From the NCBI GenBank assembly GCA_016705365.1, contig JADIYI010000009.1, positions 62,001 through 126,000 on the forward strand: a stretch of DNA of 64,000 bases, written 5' to 3'. The position numbers were made by a program, and so were the translations under genes. Shown one piece after another: positions 1 to 8,645 of this stretch (positions within the stretch are counted from its first letter, which is position 1; every line of letters begins with the position of its first letter). This DNA comes from Gammaproteobacteria bacterium. GTDB taxonomy: Bacteria > Pseudomonadota > Gammaproteobacteria > Pseudomonadales > UBA5518. The notes below the pieces were generated by a model. It did no database searches and was not told the DNA's origin. It saw nothing but the letters and a program-made list of their open reading frames with translations.

Positions 1-327
1 GGGATCGGTATCGAGCACATGTCCGAAATAGGGGTTGGTCGCGGCGTTGTTCACCAGGATGTCGAGCCGTCCGTGGACCGCACGAATATGGGCAAAAATC
101 GCCGCAATATCCTCCAGGTTGCCGATATGACAGGCCGCGGCCTCGGCCGAACCACCGCTCTCGACGATCGAGGCGGCGACCACCGCACAGTCGGCACGCT
201 TGCGGCTCGACACGATCACGTGTGCCCCGTGCTTGGCCAGCAGGCGCGCGATCGACTCACCGATTCCGCGGCTCGCGCCGGTGACCAGCGCCACCTTGCC
301 ACTCAGATCAAACATCGCATCCGGCAT
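1..327 (-). CDS. Short-chain dehydrogenase/reductase, 3' part cut by window edge
   Basis: Only the first 109 codons are present; the gene runs out of the window at base 1. The N-terminal half of a classical SDR is visible: the nucleotide-binding motif TGASRGIG (residues 16-23) and an N-N-A-A motif at residues 93-96, which replaces the usual NNAG. The ATG at 327 is preceded by AGGAG with an 8-base gap, so the start is well supported. The catalytic Tyr and Lys lie outside the window, so substrate cannot be judged. It reads the same way as the upstream phosphotransferase gene with about 30 bases between them, so the two probably share a transcript. Such SDR/kinase pairs often sit among acyl-CoA catabolism genes; that role is inferred. 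Confidence 0.88.
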   Translation of the reverse strand, partial: MPDAMFDLSGKVALVTGASRGIGESIARLLAKHGAHVIVSSRKRADCAVVAASIVESGGSAEAAACHIGNLEDIAAIFAHIRAVHGRLDILVNNAATNPYFGHVLDTDP

Positions 328-358
328 CGGAATTTCTCCTGGTTCGGGTTCGTCCGGT

Positions 359-1384
359 TCAATCGATCACTGCGCAACCGGCGGCCGCTATCGCGCGCGC
401 CGCATCACCGTAGCGTAGCGCCTCGGCGCTCGAGGCATTGCCGTCGATGCCGCGCTTGTAGACGCCCTGGCAGATGGCGGCAAGACGAAAAAAACTGACC
501 GCCAGATAGAAATTCCAGTCGCCGATATCGTCAATGCCCATGCGCTCGCAGTAACTCGCGACATAACTCTTTTCATCGGGGATGCCGAGCGCCACGCGCT
601 CGACGCCGCCAAGCCCGCGCAATGCCGCCTGCCCGGCCGGCAGGCGCCACTGCATGCACTGATAGGCAAGGTCCGCATAGGGATGCCCCAGCGTCGAGAG
701 CTCCCAGTCCAGTACCGCAATGATGCGCTCCTCCGCGGGATGAAACATCAGGTTGTCGAGACGATAATCTCCGTGCACCAGAGATACGCGCCCGTCATCG
801 CCGGGAATCCTCGCTTCCAGCCAGCTCATGAGTCTCTCCATCGCATCGACACGCGTGGTTTCCGCGGCCCGGTACTGCTTGCTCCAACGGCTCACCTGGC
901 GTGCGTAGTAGTTTCCCGGCTGTCCGAAATCGGCCAACCCGGCTGCCACCGGATCCACGCGGTGCAGCGCCACGAGCACACGGTTCATTTCATCGTAAAC
1001 GCGCGCGCGCCGTTCGTTCGACAGTTCCGGCAATGTCGGCTCCCACAGCACCCGCCCGTCCAGGTGCTCCATGACATAGAACATGCTCCCGATCACGCTG
1101 TCATCGTCGCAAAGATACAACGCCGCCGGCACCGGTACCGCGCTGCCGGCCAGGGCACGGATCACCCGGAACTCCCGGTCGACGGCATGCGCCGATTTCA
1201 GCAGTTCGCCCGGGGGTTTGCGGCGCAACACATAACGGCCACTCGCAGCCTCCAGCAGGAAGGTGGGGTTCGATTGACCGCCGGGAAACTTGCGCGCCTC
1301 GCGCAGCCCACGGAAACCCGGAATTGCACGTTCCAGACAAGAACCCAGGCGTTCAAGGGGAAGGTTCTGCAGTGCATTGCCCAT
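359..1384 (-). CDS. Phosphotransferase family protein (APH-like, ACAD10/11 kinase type)
   Basis: A 341-residue protein of the aminoglycoside phosphotransferase fold. The Brenner-type catalytic loop HGDYRLDN is at residues 204-211 and the metal-binding segment LDWELSTLGHP at 225-235. Both match the family close to the kinase domain of human ACAD10/ACAD11, which in bacteria usually sits beside acyl-CoA dehydrogenases and SDRs, rather than true resistance kinases. A Gly-rich loop with F-P-G-G-Q-S-N near residues 33-39 fits the nucleotide-binding end. ATG at 1384, with an AGGA about 10 bases upstream. It ends about 30 bases before the partial SDR, suggesting one transcription unit. Substrate is not shown by sequence; a 4-hydroxyacyl-CoA kinase role is possible by analogy. 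Confidence 0.88.
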   Translation of the reverse strand: MGNALQNLPLERLGSCLERAIPGFRGLREARKFPGGQSNPTFLLEAASGRYVLRRKPPGELLKSAHAVDREFRVIRALAGSAVPVPAALYLCDDDSVIGSMFYVMEHLDGRVLWEPTLPELSNERRARVYDEMNRVLVALHRVDPVAAGLADFGQPGNYYARQVSRWSKQYRAAETTRVDAMERLMSWLEARIPGDDGRVSLVHGDYRLDNLMFHPAEERIIAVLDWELSTLGHPYADLAYQCMQWRLPAGQAALRGLGGVERVALGIPDEKSYVASYCERMGIDDIGDWNFYLAVSFFRLAAICQGVYKRGIDGNASSAEALRYGDAARAIAAAGCAVID

Positions 1385-1423
1385 CGGTTCGTTTTCCTCT
1401 CGATTCAGCCATAGGTTATCGCA

Positions 1424-1590
1424 TTATCGCGACCGCGACCTTCGAGATGCGGCACCGCATTCCAGCCGCCCACCGAGCAGCGCGGCCATTGCACCGCCGG
1501 AGCTGATCGCGAGAATTCGCCGATGATCGGCGGCGAGCGCGAACAAGGTCTCCATATTGACCGCATCGCGCAATGCCGGCCATCTGAAAA
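1424..1590 (-). pseudogene. Possible 3' remnant of an unidentified gene
   Basis: In the 337-base gap between the phosphotransferase and the histone-like gene, one minus-strand frame ending in TAA at 1426-1424 reads as plausible protein for roughly 50 codons. It includes LFALAADHRRILAISSGG and then MAALLGGR. There is no start codon with a ribosome site, and upstream the frame runs into A/T-rich non-coding sequence. It resembles a serine-hydrolase-like strand-turn (S-S-G-G), but no family is recognised with confidence. The remaining A/T-richer part (about 1600-1720) probably holds the promoter of the rightward gene. Confidence 0.25.
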
Positions 1591-1721
1591 AAGTCCCGGC
1601 ACGCTGTGTTGTGCCCGAATTTCTAGTATGCGATTTCTAAATGCGATCGCTAATCTGCACCCATCGTGAACGAATCGGGTTCACGCGAACCGTCCCCGTT
1701 ACCACATTCAGGAGAATGATC

Positions 1722-2192
1722 ATGGCAGAAGTAGCAAGCACCGAAACCACCCGCAAGCCCGGCCGCCCGAAAGGCACCCGCAAGGCACCGGCGCGCAAGG
1801 CCGCAACCCGCAAGACCGCAGCGTCCAGGTCTGCTGCCGTCAAGCGTCCCGTGCACAAGCCTGCGGCTCGCAAGCAGGCTATCTCGATCGACAAGGTAAG
1901 CGATACCGTGAAGGAAGTCGCGTTTGTGCAGCTCGGCATCTGCGGCAAGGTATACGACGAGGTCAACACCCGCATGAGCAAGGCCCGCAAGGACGCTCCG
2001 AAGCAGTGGAGCGAACTGGTCAAGCGCGGCGAGCGCGTGCAGCGCGATCTCGAACAGGCGCAGAAGGATCTGAGCAAGGATCTCAAGAAGCGCGTCGGCA
2101 AGATCGACGTCAGGAGCGACCTGGAAGGCCGCGTTGCCAAGGTACGCAAAGTTGTGAACAAGCTGAAAAACCGCGTCAGGAAAGCCGCCTGA
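1722..2192 (+). CDS. Lysine/alanine-rich histone H1-like protein with C-terminal coiled coil
   Basis: A 156-residue, very basic protein. Residues 10-50 form a low-complexity tail of Lys, Arg, Ala, Thr and Pro with an AT-hook-like RKPGRPKG (about 11-18), as in histone H1-like and AlgP/PhaF tails. Residues 55-156 are predicted helical and rich in heptad-like Leu/Val with many Lys, Arg and Glu; the segment with LVKRGERVQRDLEQ recalls phasins. PhaF-type proteins carry the basic tail at the C-terminus; here it is N-terminal, so a PhaF-like role (granule plus nucleoid association) is only a suggestion. The ATG at 1722 follows GGAG with a 7-base gap; an in-frame ATG six bases earlier is too close to that site. 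It stands alone and ends at a strong terminator. Confidence 0.8.
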   Translation: MAEVASTETTRKPGRPKGTRKAPARKAATRKTAASRSAAVKRPVHKPAARKQAISIDKVSDTVKEVAFVQLGICGKVYDEVNTRMSKARKDAPKQWSELVKRGERVQRDLEQAQKDLSKDLKKRVGKIDVRSDLEGRVAKVRKVVNKLKNRVRKAA

Positions 2193-2214
2193 TCCCATCG
2201 GTTCTCAATCCGGT

Positions 2215-2240
2215 AAAGCCACCTCCGGGTGGCTTTTTTT
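2215..2240 (+). terminator. Rho-independent terminator of the histone-like gene
   Basis: A perfect 9-bp stem (2215-2223 with 2228-2236), a 4-base TCCG loop and a T-run to 2240. It starts 22 bases after the stop codon of the histone-like gene. It is the cleanest intrinsic terminator in the window and implies a highly expressed monocistronic transcript. Confidence 0.93.
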
Positions 2241-2294
2241 GTCTTTGCGACCAGGCTCCGGGGCGCACAGGGCGCCCGCGAGGCGGGCTCTCGA

Positions 2295-3278
2295 TCAGGG
2301 TATGAGCACCGCGGCTCCGCTGAAGCGCCCTTCGCGCAGATCATCCAGCGCCTCGTTGGCCTGCTCCAGGCGGTAGGCATGCACTTCGGTTCGCACGGGC
2401 AAGGCCGCGGCCAGCGGCAGGAACTCCTCGCCATCGCGCCGGGTCAGGTTGGCAATGGACTGGATATGCCGCTCACCCCACAACAATGCGTACGGGAATG
2501 ACGGGATATCGCTCATGTGAATACCGGCGCAGACCACTCTCCCGCCCTTGCGCACCGCGCGCAGCGCGAGGGGCAGCAGTTCACCCGCCGGGGCGAAAAT
2601 GATCGCGGCATCGAGTTCGCAGGGCGGTGCGCACTCGCAACCCGCCGCCCAACGAGCTCCGAGCCGCCGCGCGAACGCCTGCGCCTCGTGATCGCCTTCG
2701 CGGGTAAAGGCATAAACTTCCTGACCGTGGGCGCAGGCTATCTGCACCAGAATATGCGCTGCCGCTCCGAAGCCGTAGAACCCCAGGCGCTGTGCCGATT
2801 GCACCGGCCGGTATGCGCGATAGCCGATGAGGCCGGCGCACAGCAGCGGAGCTGCCTGCACACTGTCGAGCTTGTCCGGAATCGCAAAACAGTAGTGTGC
2901 GTCGGCAACGCAATATTCCGCGAATCCACCATCAATCTGATAACCGGTGTAGAGCGCCTCATCGCAAAGATTTTCCTCGCCGCGACGGCAATAGGCACAA
3001 CACCCGCAGCTTCCCCCCAACCAGGGAACACCGACCCGGTCACCGATGGCGAATCCGCTCACCGCGCTGCCGAGCGCCACCACACAGCCAATGATCTGAT
3101 GCCCGGGTATCAGTGGCAGGCGCGGTTCGCGCAAATCGTTGTCGACTACATGCAGGTCGGTACGGCATATGCCGCATGCCAGGATCCGCAACAGCAGCTG
3201 CGCGGGAGCGGGTACCGGGATCGCGACCTCGCAGGCTTGCAGACGCTCCCCTGGAGCGTGCAACACCATTGCGCGCAT
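2295..3278 (-). CDS. Zinc-dependent alcohol dehydrogenase (MDR family)
   Basis: A 327-residue medium-chain dehydrogenase. Catalytic-zinc ligands are visible as C38 in CGICRTDLH and H60 in PGHQ. The structural-zinc lobe has Cys at 91, 94, 97 and 105. The segment around 112-120 (GYQIDGGFAEY) is typical of the AdhA/AdhP-like 'zinc-binding alcohol dehydrogenase' subgroup. The dinucleotide site appears as G-F-Y-G-F-G-A-A, a slightly altered GxGxxG. The ATG at 3278 has AGGA 8-9 bases upstream; an in-frame ATG at 3296 and longer extensions lack such a site. It would oxidise alcohols or reduce aldehydes with NAD(P); chain-length preference cannot be read. Convergent with the histone-like gene. Confidence 0.9.
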   Translation of the reverse strand: MRAMVLHAPGERLQACEVAIPVPAPAQLLLRILACGICRTDLHVVDNDLREPRLPLIPGHQIIGCVVALGSAVSGFAIGDRVGVPWLGGSCGCCAYCRRGEENLCDEALYTGYQIDGGFAEYCVADAHYCFAIPDKLDSVQAAPLLCAGLIGYRAYRPVQSAQRLGFYGFGAAAHILVQIACAHGQEVYAFTREGDHEAQAFARRLGARWAAGCECAPPCELDAAIIFAPAGELLPLALRAVRKGGRVVCAGIHMSDIPSFPYALLWGERHIQSIANLTRRDGEEFLPLAAALPVRTEVHAYRLEQANEALDDLREGRFSGAAVLIP

Positions 3279-3367
3279 TTTCGTTTTCCTGTCCATGTCA
3301 GAACGATACCCTTCCCGCGCGCTGCCCGGATTGATCCGCATCAAGCGGTCCCGACGCTCGCTGCAGC

Positions 3368-4528
3368 TCAATCGGCGCCCGCCTCGTACCGCGCCCGGTA
3401 ACGCTGCCGGACGCTGTCGCTCGCTGCCCGCTCGAGCGCGGCGCCGTAACTCCGCGCGGCCAGCTTCGTGTCCCCGAGCGCGCGATAGACGCGCGCCAGG
3501 GCAAAGTGGAAATCCCCTTCCTTCGGTGCTTTGCGTACCGCCGCGCGGAACGCCGCGAGAGCCTGCGGATACTCGCCGCTGTGCAGGTAATACTCGCCCT
3601 GTGCATACATGAAATAGGGATTCTTGCGACGCAAACGCTCGACCCGCGCACGCAGCGCGCTCGCTTGTTCCCGTTCGCCCTGCAACTCGGCCACGCCCGC
3701 GAGGTTACCGAGCGCCGAGAGATTGCGCGGATCGAGCGCGAGCGCCTGGCGATAGCTCTGCCCGGCTTCCTGCAGCTGGCCGTTTCTGGCCAGCGCCACG
3801 CCGATATTGATCCACAGCGAGGCGGCTCGCGGATCGACTTCCAGGCCCCGACGAAACAAGCGATACGCCGTGCCGGGATTGTCGTCCGTGAGCTGCTCGA
3901 CGCCGAGATTGCCAAAATACTGCGCGATCGCATTGGCGTCGCCGATGATTTTCGCGCGGCTCCAGGACGCCGCATCGGGCGGCCGGAAATCGACCACGAA
4001 CTTGCGACTGGCCACCCGTACCAGCGTATTGACGTGGCGCTCCACCAGGAACACACGCCCGGCAAGACGCCAGGTGGGAAGTACGGGCACGTCCTGGAAG
4101 CGGGCGTCGAGCCCGGCCTCACGCGCCATTGCCACCAGCAGAGCACTGAACGAAAGGCAGTTCGCTGCCCGTTGTCGATACGCTTCGCGTGCGGGCAGGG
4201 TCAACTCGGAATCGTAGCGGATACCCAACTGCTCCGGATCGAGCAGCAGCCTGGAAAGCCGCTGCAGCCGATCGAGGGGATCGCGCACCCGGCCCAGGCG
4301 GGCGGTCACGAGCGCGCGCATGTCGTCATCGATCGCGAGAAACTGCTCTGCGGCGGGAAGCTCGGTCGTGCCCGCGTCGCCAGCGAACGCCGGCACATCG
4401 AGCAGCGCCGGTGGCTGCCGCGCCGCACACCCTCCCAGGAACATCACCAGCACAACGCCCAGTGAGACGAGGAGCGCAGTTGCCTCGAGCCTCGGATTGC
4501 CGGTTTTTTCGCCATTTTCCCCGGGCAC
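3368..4528 (-). CDS. Transglutaminase-like/TPR lipoprotein
   Basis: A 386-residue protein with a membrane-spanning signal ending in the lipobox LGGC (Cys34), so probably an outer- or inner-membrane lipoprotein. A transglutaminase/SirB1-type core follows, with Cys124 in NCLSFSALL, His165 in ERHVN and Asp180 in FVVDF, a complete Cys-His-Asp triad. From about residue 210 to 375 there are tandem tetratricopeptide repeats, including ALDPRNLSALGNLA-type helices. Such proteins are common in gammaproteobacteria and of unknown substrate; a periplasmic peptidase or cross-linking role is inferred from the triad. The start codon is GTG (4528), with an AGG about 8 bases upstream. The gene ends about 90 bases before the start of the zinc alcohol dehydrogenase, on the same strand. 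Confidence 0.85.
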   Translation of the reverse strand: MPGENGEKTGNPRLEATALLVSLGVVLVMFLGGCAARQPPALLDVPAFAGDAGTTELPAAEQFLAIDDDMRALVTARLGRVRDPLDRLQRLSRLLLDPEQLGIRYDSELTLPAREAYRQRAANCLSFSALLVAMAREAGLDARFQDVPVLPTWRLAGRVFLVERHVNTLVRVASRKFVVDFRPPDAASWSRAKIIGDANAIAQYFGNLGVEQLTDDNPGTAYRLFRRGLEVDPRAASLWINIGVALARNGQLQEAGQSYRQALALDPRNLSALGNLAGVAELQGEREQASALRARVERLRRKNPYFMYAQGEYYLHSGEYPQALAAFRAAVRKAPKEGDFHFALARVYRALGDTKLAARSYGAALERAASDSVRQRYRARYEAGAD

Positions 4529-4669
4529 GGCAAAAACCTGTTGAAAACCGCGTGATTCTGCGGTTACTTTGAGCCACCGGAGGTGCGCCTGTCAGAGCGC
4601 GCCCTTTCAGGAGGATAACGCCTTTCCATACCTGGAATCATCGACTCTCGATGGCGCGGGGCTGAACCG

Positions 4670-5230
4670 ATGAACCCGCGCATCCTGCGTCTCAATATCG
4701 GCGGTCAACCCGTGCAGTGGTTGAGCTGGCAGGAAGCCACCTGCCTCTACGCTCGCGAAATGGTTGCCTGGACCCTTGGTGACACTGTTCGCACGGTGCT
4801 CGGAGGCGTTTCGCGCCTGTCGGGCCTGCAATCCTCCATAGCCTTGCACAGCATCGTGGCCTGCTCGGGTCACGTCGTGTTCAAACCGCGTACGGTTCCT
4901 CCGCTCACCAACCGCGCATTGTTCCGGCGCGACCTGCATGTGTGCATGTACTGCGGCATCAAGCTCGGCGAACGCGAGCTCACCCGCGACCATATCGTGC
5001 CGAAATCCCGCGGCGGACGCGATTCATGGACCAATGTCGTGGCAGCCTGCAAGCGCTGCAACCAGCGCAAGGGCAACCGCCTGCCCGAGGAAGCCACCAT
5101 GGAGATGCTGGCCATCCCCTATCAACCCAACACCGCCGAGTGGCTCGCGCTGATCAACAGCGATCGCATCCGTGGCGATCAGATGGAATTCCTGCGCTCG
5201 CAATTTTCCCCGCACTCGCGCTGGAACTGA
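4670..5230 (+). CDS. HNH endonuclease
   Basis: A 186-residue HNH protein. The ββα-metal core is complete: paired zinc cysteines C92/C95 and C127/C130, the catalytic DH at 107-108 in TRDHIVPKSRGG, and the Asn at 122 in the D-S-W-T-N-V helix. The last part, C-K-R-C-N-Q-R-K-G, is typical of the small chromosomal HNH proteins found widely in proteobacteria and not tied to a restriction system. Residues 1-80 form a family-specific N-terminal extension. No methylase or specificity gene is next to it, so a restriction role is not supported. ATG at 4670 with a G-rich region upstream; divergent from the lipoprotein gene. Confidence 0.92.
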   Translation: MNPRILRLNIGGQPVQWLSWQEATCLYAREMVAWTLGDTVRTVLGGVSRLSGLQSSIALHSIVACSGHVVFKPRTVPPLTNRALFRRDLHVCMYCGIKLGERELTRDHIVPKSRGGRDSWTNVVAACKRCNQRKGNRLPEEATMEMLAIPYQPNTAEWLALINSDRIRGDQMEFLRSQFSPHSRWN

Positions 5231-5324
5231 TCCCTGGGCACGGAAGCCGGTAGCTGCGACGCAATCGCCACGCTGATGTGACGACCGAACCGCGAAGTGG
5301 GACGGGTAACCCGGAGTAAAGCGC

Positions 5325-6713
5325 ATGAATTTTCGTCTTGCCAGTGGCGTACTCGCCTGTCTGCTGGGGTTCACAGCCTCGCTCGCATCGGCGTCTGACG
5401 GGCCGGCTCCCGAGCGGGTGCGCGAACTCGCGCGGGCGGCGTATATCTGGGGCTATCCGATGGTCGACCTGTACAGCATCCTGCGCAGTCAGACACTCGA
5501 TCCATCGTCGGCGGAATTCAAGGCCCCGCTGAATCACGTGGGGCATGTGCGCCACGTCGGTACGCCGCAAGACAAGGTGGTCGTCGCGCCCAACCTGGAT
5601 ACTCCGTACTCCTACGCCTGGCTGGACCTGCGTGCCGAGCCGGTAGTGATCACCGTGCCGCCTTTCGAAAGCAACCGCTATCTCTCGCTGCAGATCAGCG
5701 ACCTGTACACCTGGATTGTCGGTTACGTCACACCACGCACCAACGGATATGGCGGCGGCGATTTCCTGGTGGCGCGAGAAGCCTGGCAAGGGGAGGCTCC
5801 GCCTGGAATCCGCAAGGTGTTTCGTTCGCCGACGGATCTCGCGCTGGGTTTTTTCCGCATCCAGTTGCTGAATCCCGATGACCTGCCGAACGTCCATCGC
5901 CTGCAGAACAGTATCGTCGTGCGTCCGCTCTCCACGTACATGGGAGACCCCAACGCGCCCGCACCGCAACCGATGCCCGCGCCAATCACCGCCATCAACG
6001 TGCGCAAGACTCCGACGGACCCCGCTTTTTTCGACATCCTGAACTGGATGCTGCAATTCATGCCGGTACTGCCCGAGGAGGTCGAGTTGCGCCGTGACAT
6101 CGCCGGGACCGGCATCGGTGCGGGGCAGCGTTTTCGGCCCGACGACGGCCCACGGGCGACCGTGATCGCCGGTATGGAGGAGGGGCATGCCGAGATCCAG
6201 CAGCGCGCTGCGAAGGTGCGTTCCTCGGCCGAAATTTTCGGTTCACGGGAATTCATTGGTCGCGATTACCTCTCCCGCGCCGCGGGCGCGATGCTCGGCA
6301 TTCTCGGCAACTCGGCCGAGGAATTCCTGGGAATCGGATACCCTGCCGACGCCGAGGGTAATCCCTTCGATGGCAACAAGCGCTACCGGATCCATTTCGA
6401 GCCCGATCGGATGCCGCCGGTGGGTGCATTCTGGTCGATCACTGTGTACACGCAGGAGCGCCTGTTATACGCCAATCCTCTGCAGCGCTACGCGATCAAT
6501 AGCCCGTTGGTGCCTACCCTGGTGCGCGATGCCGACGACGGCTTCACGATCGACATCCAGCACGAATCACCGGGGCCCGAGCGCGAGTCCAATTGGCTGC
6601 CGGTGCCGCAAGCCCCGTTCATCCTCACGTTCCGCGCCTACCAGCCCGAAGACGCAATCCGCGAAGGCACATGGAAGGCGCCGCCACCGGTGCCGTTGCC
6701 GTTGCCACATTGA
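5325..6713 (+). CDS. DUF1254/DUF1214 secreted protein
   Basis: A 462-residue protein with a Sec signal (residues 1-23, ending ASA). It has the two-domain layout of the DUF1254-DUF1214 family: the N-terminal part with YIWGYPMVDLYSILR near residues 40-55, and the C-terminal part with FWSITVYTQERLLYANPLQRYAI near 365-390 (quoted in part). Members are periplasmic, found across soil and marine proteobacteria; the biochemical role is not established. GGAG 8 bases before the ATG at 5325 supports the start. It stands alone, with a 159-base gap after it in which nothing clear is seen. Confidence 0.9.
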   Translation: MNFRLASGVLACLLGFTASLASASDGPAPERVRELARAAYIWGYPMVDLYSILRSQTLDPSSAEFKAPLNHVGHVRHVGTPQDKVVVAPNLDTPYSYAWLDLRAEPVVITVPPFESNRYLSLQISDLYTWIVGYVTPRTNGYGGGDFLVAREAWQGEAPPGIRKVFRSPTDLALGFFRIQLLNPDDLPNVHRLQNSIVVRPLSTYMGDPNAPAPQPMPAPITAINVRKTPTDPAFFDILNWMLQFMPVLPEEVELRRDIAGTGIGAGQRFRPDDGPRATVIAGMEEGHAEIQQRAAKVRSSAEIFGSREFIGRDYLSRAAGAMLGILGNSAEEFLGIGYPADAEGNPFDGNKRYRIHFEPDRMPPVGAFWSITVYTQERLLYANPLQRYAINSPLVPTLVRDADDGFTIDIQHESPGPERESNWLPVPQAPFILTFRAYQPEDAIREGTWKAPPPVPLPLPH

Positions 6714-6872
6714 TGCGTTTCCGGTAGATCCACTGCCGCTGACAGACGACGCGGCGCCGGTGCCGGGCGACGCACGCGCACTGCTGTCGGAGGCGCCCCG
6801 GCGCGCGATGGCAGTTCCGCCTCCCCCCGCCGGCGAGCATGCCGTGATCAGGGTCGAGGCGCCGTCCTGAAC

Positions 6873-7187
6873 TCAGTGCAGTATCCGGTGCATCTCCACC
6901 TGTACTCCGAGCACCAGCGCACCATGGGTGGTGATCTCGCCACGGTAGCGACGCTCGCCATCGCTGGTGAATTCGAAGCTGAAGCAGCGCTTGATGCGCA
7001 GCTGCCCATCGGACGCACGACACAGGCTGATGCGCTGGCGACTCACGGTCTCGTCGAGCATCTGCAGGTCCACGTTGCGACAATATTCGCGCCCGGCGCG
7101 CAAAGCCATCTCGCGTACCCGGATGCCGTCGTAAAACAGCCATCCGATCGCGGCCACCAACGTTGCCAGCAACAGCTGCTCAAGCAT
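6873..7187 (-). CDS. DUF3301 membrane-anchored protein
   Basis: A 104-residue protein with one N-terminal membrane helix (residues 3-21, LLLATLVAAIGWLFYDG in part), followed by a soluble domain with R-E-x-A-L-R-A-x-R-E-Y-C and the D-E-T-V-S-R-Q-R-I-S-L motif. This is the DUF3301 pattern, a small gammaproteobacterial inner-membrane family of unknown function. The ATG at 7187 overlaps the last codons of the upstream SDR by 8 bases, so translation is probably coupled. Last gene of a three-gene run (LEA2 lipoprotein, SDR, DUF3301). Confidence 0.85.
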   Translation of the reverse strand: MLEQLLLATLVAAIGWLFYDGIRVREMALRAGREYCRNVDLQMLDETVSRQRISLCRASDGQLRIKRCFSFEFTSDGERRYRGEITTHGALVLGVQVEMHRILH

Positions 7188-8157
7188 CGACGCCCCACGC
7201 AAACCGCTCGCCCACCAGCTTTTCCGACAATGCCCACAGTTGCTCGGCCGCCGTCGGATCGCGCGCGTACGAACGGTATCCGCCGACCATTGCCGCGGGA
7301 TCGTCGTTCGCTTCGGCCACACCGCAATCCTCGAGATACAAGCCGCCGCGGGTACCCAGCGCCGGATCGGTAGCAGCCCACACCGTGGTCGCTGCACCCT
7401 GCTCCAGAGTCTTGAACGAGTATCCGCCGGCACTCCCGGCCCGCGCCCGCAACAGGGCGTAATCCTCCGCCTGCAGGTGCCGACCCAGGCCGGTGCTGGC
7501 GATCGCCCCCGGGTGCACCGCGTTCACGCTCACGCCGAGGTCCGCCAGGCGCCGGTTCAGCGCGACCGAAAACAGGATATTGGCGGTCTTCGCCTGACCA
7601 TAAGCCTGCCATTTCTCATAGGGGCGGCGACGGAAATCGACATCGTCAAAATGCACATCCGAGAGCTTGTGGCCAGCCGAACTGAGATTCACCACGCGCG
7701 AGGGAGCGCTGCGCACCAGCATCGGCACCAACAGCGCGCTCAGCAGAAAATGCCCCAGATGACACACCGCGAACTGCATCTCGTGTCCATCCGCCGAGTA
7801 CGCGAGCGGACTCGCCATCACGCCGGCGTTGTTGATCAGCAGGTTGAGCCGTTCGTGCGTGGAACAAAAGCGACCTGTCGCGGCGCGCACGCTGCTCATC
7901 GATCCGAGGTCGATTTCGAGCCAGTCGACGCGCGCGTTGCCGCTACTCGCGACGATGCCCTGTGCGGCCTGCTGCAGGCGCGACTCCCCGCGACCGGCCA
8001 GCGTGACACTCGCGCCATGCGCGGCCAGCGCGCGTGCGGTTTCCAGCCCAAGCCCCCCGGTGGCGCCGGTGACCAGCGCCGTGACGGCGCCGAGATCCAG
8101 CCCCTGCAGGACCTCGTCCGTGGTGCGCTCCGCGCCGTTCGGCGCTGCCGTGCTCAC
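7180..8157 (-). CDS. SDR family oxidoreductase, retinol-dehydrogenase-like
   Basis: A 325-residue classical SDR of the retinol dehydrogenase/WW-domain oxidoreductase-like group. TGATGGLG is near residues 32-39 and LINNAGVMASPL follows about 80 residues later. The active-site YGQAKTANILFS near 200-211 gives the Y-x-x-x-K pair. The start is a GTG at 8157 that overlaps the stop of the LEA2 gene as GTGA; no in-frame ATG fits. The protein would use NAD(P)H on a lipophilic alcohol or ketone; the substrate is unknown. It overlaps both its neighbours, so the three genes form one translationally coupled unit. Confidence 0.88.
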   Translation of the reverse strand: MSTAAPNGAERTTDEVLQGLDLGAVTALVTGATGGLGLETARALAAHGASVTLAGRGESRLQQAAQGIVASSGNARVDWLEIDLGSMSSVRAATGRFCSTHERLNLLINNAGVMASPLAYSADGHEMQFAVCHLGHFLLSALLVPMLVRSAPSRVVNLSSAGHKLSDVHFDDVDFRRRPYEKWQAYGQAKTANILFSVALNRRLADLGVSVNAVHPGAIASTGLGRHLQAEDYALLRARAGSAGGYSFKTLEQGAATTVWAATDPALGTRGGLYLEDCGVAEANDDPAAMVGGYRSYARDPTAAEQLWALSEKLVGERFAWGVDA

Positions 8158-8645
8158 CGCGTGCTCCCGGGTGCGGATACCGGGTGACGCCCGGAGATTT
8201 CGCCCTGCTCCAGCACGGTGATGTGCTGCCAGAACGGCGCACCCAGATCGAGCCGCGCTTCGAGTCGATACTGCAGGGGCTCGTCGGGACGTTCCATCAA
8301 CCTGCTCACCAGGCGCATGCCGTTCAACAGGCTTGCCGACAGGACCACCGTCATCTCCACCTCCGAATATGCGGGCACCGGCGGGGGGTTTGCCGCGACG
8401 CCGCGCAAGAGTTCCAGGTCGTTGAAACCGACGTTGACCACCAGTCCGCGCGCTGCCAGCGCAGAGGAGTTCGGATTCATCACCCGCAGGCCAACCTCGA
8501 TGCGCTGCTCGATCCCCGAGGCCGGCAACACCTTCACCGAGACGATGCTGACCCCCGGCTCCTCGATCGGCGTGAATACGCCGGCACAGCCTGCCAGCAG
8601 CAGCACGACGATCGGCAGACAAACGCTTCTCAGGATTTCAGCCAT
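8154..8645 (-). CDS. LEA type 2 (WHy-domain) lipoprotein
   Basis: A 163-residue lipoprotein. The signal peptide ends in LLLAGC with lipidated Cys20. The rest forms a single β-sandwich LEA14/WHy-type domain, with the V-x-x-x-V-M-N-P-N motif (RVMNPNSSALAARG) that marks the family. Bacterial members are envelope proteins of unclear role, often linked to desiccation or envelope stress by homology with plant LEA2 proteins. The ATG at 8645 is chosen because it gives a correct signal peptide; an upstream in-frame start would add 32 unrelated residues. The gene is first in the coupled run with the SDR (GTGA overlap) and DUF3301. Confidence 0.85.
   Translation of the reverse strand: MAEILRSVCLPIVVLLLAGCAGVFTPIEEPGVSIVSVKVLPASGIEQRIEVGLRVMNPNSSALAARGLVVNVGFNDLELLRGVAANPPPVPAYSEVEMTVVLSASLLNGMRLVSRLMERPDEPLQYRLEARLDLGAPFWQHITVLEQGEISGRHPVSAPGSTR

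Noticed and set aside
1101..1340. Overlapping minus-strand small frames inside the phosphotransferase and many similar frames elsewhere
   Set aside because: High GC creates long open frames opposite and alongside real genes; these lack ribosome sites and family motifs.
4670..5230. Restriction-modification or retron-type defence nuclease
   Set aside because: The HNH protein has no methylase, reverse transcriptase or other partner gene beside it, and it matches the widespread solitary HNH family.
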